A stretch of 64,000 nt of DNA. It comes from Perkinsus olseni. Lineage: Eukaryota; Perkinsozoa; Perkinsida. A program made the translations under genes and the position numbers. The notes beneath the pieces were generated by a model. It made no database searches. It was not told the origin of the DNA and worked only from the letters and a program-made list of their open reading frames with translations. Location of the stretch: the NCBI GenBank assembly GCA_013115125.1, contig JABANN010000121.1, positions 1 through 64,000 on the forward strand. Reading direction: 5' to 3'. Positions 56,008-64,000 of this stretch are shown one piece after another; within the stretch, counting starts at the first letter, position 1; the number at the start of each line of letters is the position of its first letter.

Positions 56008-57981
56008 ATGGTAACAGCGACACCGGAATGGAAATCGAGAGCCATCACTTCCTTACGACTCGTCCTAGGGAGCATTGTCCTCATTGCGACATGTAGGTCA
56101 CTGAAAAGTTCATCACGCAGCGAAGCAGCTCGCTCAGGCTCCCTTCTGTTGCGGCCCGGCAGGTGGTATGCCTTTCCAACGGGCTCCAGCATCTCTCTTG
56201 AGGCTGAGGTCTCGGACGAACCCATCAGCAGTGGATGCGCCAAATATTTCCCGTCTTATCAATTTACTGCGACCAAGCCCAACTTCACATGCCCCTTTGA
56301 GAACGTGGTGCGGGGTCAAGTTGAGGAGAATACACTGTGTGGCGGCTTCTCGCCGGCAGACAATAATTCGAAAACGTACATTCCTCCTGATCCGGACACG
56401 TTCTGCAACCTGGAACCAATACCCCCGATATGTCTCGAGGAGTCTTTCCGTCGAGTGAAAAGCCAAGACCCCGCCTCCGATGCTCTCAGCTTTGACGATG
56501 ACGAGTATACACCTTTCATGGAGTATCAGAGCGATAGGTGGGGACACTCGGAGGCCGAATCTTCCGCGACGAATAACGCTGGGTCTCCGCGATGCATCTC
56601 CTATTGAGTGATGGCCTGTGCGCGACCCGACACACTTTTAGATACCGGTTTGCCTTGCACGTTCTGGACCACATAGGGTGTGGCCTGAGGTAGCGTGTGC
56701 TTGTTATAGGGTAGATCGTGAACGGTCACAGACAGATACTGGATTACGCAAGGAAACGCTATATCTATCATTCGCCATGGAGCGTTCTTCGGTCACATGC
56801 CGAATGGAAAGTGGGACTTAGTTGACTCTGACTTGGACATCAATATTATTTTGCCTAAGGCTCAAAGCACCGGTAAGAAAATTCTGAGGTGCGTTGTTCT
56901 TGCGGCAGTGTGAGCCCCGAGTTGAGGCGGTTCTGTTCTGTAGGTTTGACGCTGCGACACGTATTCAATCACCTGCAGCATAGCGGTGGGCGAATAAGCT
57001 GCAACGGAAAAGGGTTTTCTGAGAAGACCGTGTGAGCCAGTCAATCGCAGCCTCGGGGTCCCTCTCGGGATGCGCCTTCATTCGCTTCACGTTTGTCAGC
57101 CACTGCTGGGTGCTGTGTCCGAAAGGCCAGAAAGTCTACGGTCTGACACAGCCATGGAAGCACTTGTCGGGTGGTAAGGAATGCCTGATTGAGGAGTACT
57201 GCGCAGTTGATGCTGATAAGAACTGCGGAGCGGTTGAGCTGAAGTGGGCCGCTGAAAATTAGAAATTGATGATTGTTGTGACATTTTAGATTGGTGCGAG
57301 ACCCTTCGCTGTTAACGGACGTTTTCCCGCTACTTCGAGTATGGTCGGGTCTCCCTCCTAGGCAGGAGTACCCAGTATGGGTAGCCGGCAACATAATTCG
57401 AGACGCGAGAGCTCGATCGACTCTGGTTGGCTCGTCTTGCCTGCCCTTCCACGATAAGCCGCTGAATGTGAGCCCGCCGACTGAACTCACGCCCTCCGTG
57501 ATACCGCACTTCTAACAGCTCGCTCGGTTTGCGAATGCTCGTAGAGAGCGGACGCCCGCCGGAGCTCTCACGACGGATCTCACTTTCCCAAGGGGCATAA
57601 GAGTGGCTTCGAATCTTAGCGTTCGAGTCCCAGCTGAGTGCCACTTAGCTGCGGAGATTGCGGGGTTTGGAATCGCCGATACGATCATGCTCTTTGGCCA
57701 TGATTCAGGGTCCGCTCAACATGCCTGCCCTCGCTAGGAAGCATTGCAACCGGTACGAGAAACGACTAGGACCCGAGAAGTATCATGCTCGGTGCGAACA
57801 AGCTCCGCGGTTGAGTACGGAGGAGCTGAGCGAATTGATTGCTCACGCTGAGCGGTTGAACAAGCGAGGGATGCCAAGCTTTTGGGACGCACTCGTGGAG
57901 ATGCTCACAACGAAGCAGTTCGGAGGATGCGCTAAACAAATGCCAAGCGAGCTGCCTGACCTGCAGAAACTCCTCGGGTGA
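56008..57981 (+). CDS. LicD/fukutin-related (FKRP-like) type II membrane transferase
   Basis: LicD-family enzymes transfer phosphoryl-linked groups (phosphocholine, ribitol-phosphate) to glycans in the Golgi. Exon 1 starts at the ATG at 56008 and has a short cytosolic tail and one membrane helix (SLRLVLGSIVLIATC), then a Cys-containing lumenal stretch (PNFTCPFENVVRG, CNLEPIPPICLEESF). The following exon (about 56730-56870) holds the family core: AISIIRHGAFFG, then GKWDLVDSDLDINIILP, whose DSDLD supplies the metal-binding Asp residues, ending at a GTAAGA donor. Later exons carry a Cys-rich segment (SHCWVLCPKGQKVYG, GGKECLIEEYCAVDADKNCG), LLTDVFPLLRVW as the expected IFPL block, and a last exon RKHCNRYEKRLGPEKYHARC to a stop at 57981. 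Exon borders are only partly resolved, and exon 1 (stop at 56607 in frame) could belong to a separate gene. Confidence 0.55.
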
Positions 57982-59520
57982 TCGCAGCTTGACTCCACTT
58001 AGTGGGTGGTATCATGCGCTGTTGCAATGTCATCATGCCAGGTACGATCCGCTCGCAGCACAGAATGGAGCAGTGAATTTTAGCTCACCACCCAGTGAAC
58101 GCTGAGTCTTCTCTGGTCGACGTGAGCCTGTTGGATGAAAGTGACCGTTTGTGCCTGTCCATTCCATGTTTCTCTGCTGACCGAATGTAACATGAAGTGG
58201 TGGCCTTCGATTGAGTTATGCAGTAAATAAATGCTTGTTCGAGCGTGGGCACGGTTAGGAAAGCATGCTACAATTCCGATGAAGGTATCTCCTCACTATG
58301 TCTCTTGCGTTAAGATTTCTCAAGTGTATAGAATTGCCATGACAGCCGGTACCCCTAGTGCTGAGGGACGTGGCGATTGCACCATGCATGTACGATGTAT
58401 AAGGGAATCTCCGATCGATCTTCTGTGTTGTTTGCCCTCATGGCTGTGGTATACCGGAACACCTTCGATTCTTTCAGCGACGAAGCATTATCATTCCGAC
58501 GTCTTTCTACAACTGAACGTGTGTATTCATAGCGAGGTTGACGACGACACCGTGGCTAAGGCCAAGCCAGCGGGGGCTCCGTGGATGACGAAGATACCAA
58601 CCCGCACATAGGAAGCACTCTTCCGTTATGTGCGCCTTCACCCGACCCAGGCAAACTAAAGACGAAATGCTCAAGTACGAGTAGGAGTGTGCTCCGTACA
58701 ACTAGCTTTCCTGCTTAGAACTCTCGCGAGAACATGCATATAGATAGCGAAACTAATTCAATCTTAATGCTGAGTGCTGTGAACGCAAAATCGAGCATTG
58801 GATGCTCTTACGCGTACAGCCAAGCTTAGTATTCTCCGGAAACAACCCTCTACATCTTTCGTTCAGCTACGACTCTCACGATAACGGACGAAAGTAGACC
58901 GCGTGAACAACACAGTGAACTTGAACGCAACACCATATGTGAGCTGGGATGCCAATATTGACCTATTACGCTACATCCTATTGGAAATCTATACGATCTC
59001 ACAGGCGATTGGCAGTACGAAATGCGCGAATAAAATGATGTCGATGCATACGAAGCAAGCAATCCGCTTCGATTACACAGGAAACTACCAACCCTTAGTA
59101 CCGTCGGAATATAACAGAAGTTCTAGTATCGAACAAGCATCATGCTGGAGAGTGTCCCGCGAGTACCCGAATGACAGGCGCTCTTGACGGGGTACCCTCT
59201 GCCCTATAGGCGTAAAATTGCACAGTATGCACATAACGAAAGCTTATCTTCACATGGCACAACACGCAAATGGCGATGATACCATTCCGATGTTGCGCAC
59301 GCTGTGAAAAGAATCGTATAGAGAATACTTCCTACAAAAGGATACCGACTAGCAACGAACGGGGTGGGTAAAAACGGGCTCGACGCCACGTGTACAACTA
59401 CGAAGTCGCTGACACCTTCCGCAAAATAGTTGCAGTACAGCTCATCGAGGTCGTAATAGAATGATAAGAAACAGTCGATAACTACAGAGGAGCATGAAAG
59501 ATATTCTATCAACTCTTCGC
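57982..59520. other. Intergenic sequence, AT-richer towards its end
   Basis: About 1.5 kb between converging genes. Plus-strand ORFs at 58231-58611 and 58903-59187 lack ATG-led, family-like sequence. I see nothing else. Confidence 0.4.
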
Positions 59521-60120
59521 TCAGTGAGCCATAGGGCACTTGGTTTCTTCCTTCACGGAAGGCAGGTCAAAGCCTGGAATGTGAGGAGCAGTATGGGAGA
59601 TCTTCACCTCCGACTCGGTTCGGTTACGGAACAGCTTCATAGGGCACTCACCATGTTGAGGACCTTCCTCGGCGCGGTTTTCCGTGAAGGGACCATAGGC
59701 GGCCATGAAGACGCAGAGACCGTGAATGTAGGGCTCTACAAACTCCCGAGGAAGATTGAACTCCTCACAAGCTCTGAACTGCATACGGATCCAGCGATTT
59801 CGCTGTGCCTGCGTGAAGCCAGCCCCGACGTACCCAGCCTCCTTAGGTGCTGTTGCACGATGAGGGCAGTGCTGTGCCTTCTTGTGCATAGTGTTGATCA
59901 TCCGAGTACCACCTCGCTTCGTCATTTCATCGTCAAGACCGAGCGCAGTAAACAGCCATCGGCAGAACATCTTGTAGTGAGGCTCTTCCTTGTCCTCGTA
60001 CAAGCAGCCGAGAATGGGGTCCTCGAAAGACAGCTCATAGAATCTCTTCACGACCATGAGGACGGCCTCTCGGCCTCCTACGCGATCGGCCAAATCTGCT
60101 GGGAAAAGGTGCATTACCAT
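59521..60120 (-). CDS. Truncated (2-on-2) haemoglobin with C-terminal extension
   Basis: An intronless ORF of 199 residues, ATG at 60120. The first 60 residues follow the truncated haemoglobin pattern: LADRVGGREAVLMVVKRFYE, then DPILGCLYEDKEEPHYKMFC. The GG turn and FYE of helix B with the DPxL start of helix C/E are characteristic. RNRWIRMQFRACEEFNLPRE and YIHGLCVFMAAYG match helices G and H (group II-like W...A...L). The helix F/proximal His region (RMINTMHKKAQHCPHRAT) is not canonical, and two His candidates exist. The protein is about 70 residues longer than the usual 120-130: a C-terminal tail (TESEVKISHTAPHIPGFDLP) ends in CPMAH, which resembles haem-regulatory Cys-Pro motifs. Possible roles are O2/NO binding or redox sensing; none is shown by sequence. 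Confidence 0.75.
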   Translation of the reverse strand: MVMHLFPADLADRVGGREAVLMVVKRFYELSFEDPILGCLYEDKEEPHYKMFCRWLFTALGLDDEMTKRGGTRMINTMHKKAQHCPHRATAPKEAGYVGAGFTQAQRNRWIRMQFRACEEFNLPREFVEPYIHGLCVFMAAYGPFTENRAEEGPQHGECPMKLFRNRTESEVKISHTAPHIPGFDLPSVKEETKCPMAH

Positions 60121-60736
60121 GATTTAATTTACAAAGAAAATGAAACTGGTAAGCGCACACGCGGTCTTCGAACTCTTCTGCAGCCTCATGTTGATATTCG
60201 TAGAGAACATGGTTTTTTTTGAGTGGAAACGAAATTATACACGTCTGACATGGTAGATTATACATGGTAGAGAACATGGTTAGAGTGCTTCACCTCAACG
60301 TGAACAACCGATCTGTGTCCACTGATGCTGCACGCGTACCCCTCAATCTTGGCTACCTTGCCAACCTCGCAATTTCTCTGTCCTCCGCGTTGTCGCGGTA
60401 TGGGGGGCGTGTCATCACTGATGATGCATCGGCTGTGGGGCTATGGTTCCCTATTTGATCCATTTTTAGACGAAACGCTGCCGATCGGGCTTTCGGCTGT
60501 CTCTGGATAACCTTTAAAACGTTATGCAAGAAGCGCGATAATCGTTCGATACCGGAAACCACTGCCGGGCAGGCCGCGATGTATCGCATCCCCGTGATGT
60601 GCTCCTCGAAGGGGCTCAATCTACGAACGCATATCTTGCGCTCTCCCGCGTAATCTACTAGCCTCGCACGCATTGAAAGCCATGCGCGATTACCATCTTT
60701 ACAATCCAATAAGCTTTGTGTGGCAGTTGTTCAGTC
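60121..60736. other. Spacer with a weak minus-strand ORF
   Basis: A minus-strand ORF (60353-60709; RLSPFEEHITGMRYIAACPA) looks mildly protein-like but has no match. The rest is the divergent promoter region between the haemoglobin gene and the START gene. Confidence 0.35.
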
Positions 60737-63700
60737 ATGGGATGCTCTTTTTCGAAACAAGAAGGGTTGACGGCTCAGCCGACGCATCGGCCCGGGCACG
60801 CTGACAAGCACTCGGTTAAGTCAGCGGTAACTACGGCGGATGGTACCACAAAGAAGACACCTACACAGGTAATTCGCGGGGGGCACCTTGCGCGCGAGTC
60901 GGGTGGGGTATCTTCGGGTCGAACCTGGTGAAATATCTTGAGGTTGACTATAGGCAGTATCGCGAGGTTGCAACGGCGCGGTATCTCGAGCTTGACGCTG
61001 GTATGATATTTTGGATTCGATAGAACGCGCCAGTCATTGTTCTAATTGAGTCCTCCACGGTTTTCTTTAGTTCGGTCGAGGAGCGCATTACGATACCCTG
61101 AGGGAATTTCATCATTCCTGTCGGCGGGTGAACTTTCGCGATTTCTCGGTCAGATTGCTACTAATGGCGAAGCTTCTGCGACGACAACAGATCGTCCAGC
61201 GAGTCCTGCTACTACTGTACCCACTTTGGCCCCGCAGGTTTCGAGGGTCTACACTGAGTCTCTCTCGCAAGTCGCCCGAGATGTGGCCAAGGACTCTCAG
61301 CAAGCCGTCCTAGACTTCGATAAGGACTCCCGTTTCCAGACCACCGGTGTCACCAATGGAGTCACCATATTGAACCGACTTTCGAGCGAGGGCTGCTCTC
61401 GGGCTGTGGCGGGAAAGATCGTCTTACCGGAAGGTCTCGGCTTCACTATCGACCAGGTGGTCGAGTTCCTCATGAACACCGAGGCACGATCCACTTGGGA
61501 CTCAACGCTGAAGCGCTGGAGAGTCATAGAGAAGTTTGAGAACGCGGAGCCGCCTGTTTGCATTTGCTGGGCGGCTACACGCAACCTCAGTGGCGTGTTA
61601 GACGATCGAGATTTCGTCTTTGCAATGATGGCCGAGAAGCTGTCGCCCACGCGAACAGTTATTTCATATCGTTCGCTTGACTTGGTGGACTACCCCGAAG
61701 GCAAATACGACTTGTCTCTCGTTCGTGGTACCATCGTCAACTCTGGTTACATTGTCGAATCCCTTGATGGGGTTATTTTTGTATCGCTCTTTGAGGAAAT
61801 TGATCTCGGCGGGAGTGCCCCATTATTCCTAGCCGATCGTGAGTTGGACGGCTCTTTATTGAAGCTCGCGGGGTTGCATGCGGCTATCGCGTCCCATGAG
61901 GTGTCGGTTCCCCCAGTGAAGTCGAAAAATACAGCTGAATTGGCCAAGTCCGATGGGAAGGTGAGTGACCTCGGATGCTTCGGTTGAACTCAGATTCATT
62001 TTGAAACGCTCAGGTACCGGAGCCAGCTGAACGACCATCCACCCAGCTCGTGGCCGAAGGTGAGGAGGCATCCCTGAGCGAGGAAGGCCAGCGTATGATG
62101 AAGATCGGGCTTAGTGCTCAGAAGGCTTTACTGGCATTTGAAAGTGATAAGTCCTTCAAGAGCAAGGGCAAGTCTGGTCCCGTCGAGCTCTCCGTGAGAC
62201 CACAGAACGGCAGTGAGATGCAGGTGGTATGTGGGAAGATGAACTGGGGCAAGAAATACACTATCTCTCAAGTGATGGAGTTCCTCGATGACCTGTCCAA
62301 CAAGGTCAACTGGGATTATCAGTTGATCGAGGGCAAGGTGCTGAAGAGTTATTTAAACGATGGTGAAAGAAGAGTAACGCTAAACTGGACCTCCTATAAA
62401 GGGGAGATGGGAGTAGCTGGTAGAGATTTTGTTTATGCTGCCGTGAACGAGAAAGTGTCTGGAAACAAGGGCGTCATGACGTGTCGGTCAGTTGACTTGG
62501 ATGAGTTCCCAGAGCATAAGTTCTCGGCTGAAGCGTGTAGAGGCTTCATTCAAAATGCTGGTTATGTGATCGAGAAGGTTCAGAGTGGCGACTTGATGGT
62601 ATCTTTCTATAACCAAGTTGATGTCCGAGGATCCGTCCCAACGTGGGTAGTGAATAAGGCTACTATGAAGCAGCCAATGAGCTTGGTACCTGCTTTTGCA
62701 TCCATCAAAAATTATGAATTCAAACCCGCACCGGCGAAAAAAGTGGTTGAGTCCGCGAAGACAGAGAAGGTAAGCATTTTCACGATTGATTCTTCCCTGG
62801 GATTGTCCATCATTCGTCAAATCGCTTCAGAAACCACTGAAGGAGAACGCTGGCGAGTCTCAGACTTCTAAAGCGACTCCCGAGGGGGCATCAACAAATC
62901 CCAAGTCTGACCAGAAAGTAAGTGATCTCGAGCACTGTCGTCTCACTCAGAGTTATTGTCGAATGCTTAGGCGCCTAAGGAAGCCGAAGGAGTATCCCCG
63001 TCAGTCAATGCTGAGCCCGACGAAACAGGTCTGAGCGACGAAGGCGAGCGTATGATGAAGCTCGGCCTAGACGCCCAAGCAGCTCTTCTGGCGTTCGAAA
63101 ATGACAAGTCCTTCAAGAGCAAGGGGAGGTCTGGTCCCGTCGAGCTCTCCGTGAGAGCACAGAACGGCAGTGAGATGCAGGTGGTATGTGGGAAGATGAA
63201 CTGGGGCAAGAAATATACTATCTCTCAAGTGATGGAGTTTCTTGGCGATTTGACTAATAAAGTCAACTGGGATGATCAGTTGATCGAGGGCAAATTGTTA
63301 AAGAGCTATCTGAACGACGGTAAGAGAGAAGTTACTTTGAGCTGGACCTCATACAAGGGCGAAATGGGAGTAGCTGGTAGGGACTTTATTTATGCTGCCG
63401 TGAACGAGAAAGTGTCTGAAAACAAGGGCGTCATGACATGCCGGTCAGTTGACTTGGATGAATTCCCAGAGCATAAGTTCTCGGCTGAAGCGTGTAGAGG
63501 CTTCATTCAAAATGCTGGTTATGTGATCGAGAAGGTTCAGAGTGGCGACTTGATGGTATCTTTCTATAACCAAGTTGATGTCCGAGGATCCGTCCCAACG
63601 TGGGTAGTGAATAAGGCTACTATGAAGCAGCCAATGAGCTTGGTACCTGCTTTTGCATCCATCAAAAATTATAAATTCAAACCAGCGCCGGTGCGGAAGG

Positions 63701-64000
63701 TGGCCGAGCCCGCGAAAACGGAGAAGGTGAGAGATATCGGAATCGAGCTCTTACTGTGATTTTCCGCAACTCAGCATAATTTTCAGGTCACACCGGTAGA
63801 GAAACCACAAACCACTCAGGAACCTAAGACTCCCGAAGGGTCCCGCAGCGTAGTACCAGCGAAGCCCAGTTCCGAGAGTGCTCCCGAGCTGGCATCGCCT
63901 CAAGCGAAGATGGCCCTCGATGCCGGTAAAGCTGCGCAGAAAGCGCTGTTAGGGTTCGAGGAAGACCAGGCTTTCAAATCGCAGGGTCGGTCCGGTAACG
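60737..64000 (+). CDS. N-myristoylated poly-START lipid-transfer-type protein (partial)
   Basis: Six exons resolved: 60737-60868, 61154-61960, 62014-62769, 62831-62917, 62971-63726 and 63787 to the window end, all split at phase 0. Exon 1 begins MGCSFSKQ, a strong N-myristoylation site with Cys3 for palmitoylation, so membrane attachment is likely. Exons 2, 3 and 5 each encode one START-type module of about 220 residues (module 1: LPEGLGFTIDQVVEFLMNTE, DFVFAMMAEK, SYRSLDLVDYPEG; modules 2 and 3: KKYTISQVMEFLDDLSNKVN, GVAGRDFVYAAVNEK, CRSVDLDEFPEHKFSAEACR, RGFIQNAGYVIEK). Exon 6 opens a fourth module (MALDAGKAAQKALLGFEEDQ) and leaves the window. Modules 2 and 3 are nearly identical over long DNA tracts. 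START domains bind a lipid in a hydrophobic pocket; several in tandem on a myristoylated chain suggests bulk lipid shuttling or tethering. More than 915 residues are visible. Confidence 0.85.

Noticed and set aside
1-64000. Viral fossils, LTR elements, Polintons, CRISPR arrays, rRNA genes and a spliced-leader RNA gene
   Set aside because: I looked for capsid, integrase, reverse transcriptase and polymerase motifs, regular spaced repeats, rRNA blocks and the Perkinsus/dinoflagellate leader sequence by eye and saw none.

Overview
This is a eukaryotic nuclear window. Most genes are split by short GT-AG introns, many only about 43-70 bases long, and there are no prokaryotic operon signals. The gene set (RPB8, MIC60, AFG1-type ATPase, TRMT2A-type tRNA methyltransferase, DSS1/SEM1, a truncated haemoglobin, GFAT, START proteins), the roughly 50% GC content and the tandem intronless GFAT copies fit a protist. 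An alveolate of the Perkinsus/dinoflagellate kind is my best guess. This is inference: I saw no diagnostic marker such as a spliced-leader RNA gene.

Layout. 0.5-1.3 kb: DTW-domain tRNA-modifying enzyme (+). 2.1-6.6 kb: three minus-strand genes: an unknown His-rich membrane protein, RNA polymerase subunit RPB8 (all five exons resolved) and a coiled-coil protein. 7.7-14.2 kb: two tandem cytochrome P450 genes (+). Copy 1 has an exon split by about 0.6 kb of foreign sequence, and copy 2 has an in-frame TAG where copy 1 has Trp. 14.8-17.1 kb: AFG1-like mitochondrial ATPase (-). 18.1-25.6 kb: three tandem intronless GFAT genes (+), with a small two-exon gene between copies 2 and 3. 26.3-30.4 kb: MIC60/mitofilin (-). 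30.9-36.4 kb: poorly resolved minus-strand exons, one clear small mitochondrial membrane protein and a long Ser/Glu/Pro repeat exon. 36.8-42.5 kb: TRMT2A-like gene (-). 42.6-46.7 kb: DSS1/SEM1 and a two-RRM hnRNP-like protein (+). 46.7-50 kb: mostly non-coding, with a 153-bp MITE-like element. 50-51.6 kb: a small mitochondrial-type ORF (-) and an LEA2/NHL-like membrane protein (+). 52.4-55.2 kb: IQ-motif protein and probable SPRY-like exons (-). 56-58 kb: LicD/fukutin-related gene (+). 59.5-60.1 kb: truncated haemoglobin (-). 60.7-64 kb: an N-myristoylated protein with at least four tandem START modules (+), running off the window.

The genes are mostly unrelated housekeeping and metabolic functions. 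Three have mitochondrial roles (AFG1, MIC60, the small 33.4-33.9 kb protein), and two act on tRNA (DTW, TRMT2A). The most notable signals are the phase-0 poly-START array, the patchwork gene conversion among the GFAT copies, the paired damage in the P450 tandem and the perfect-TIR element at 48.9 kb. Spliced models were built by hand from splice sites, reading phase and family motifs; transcript data were not available.
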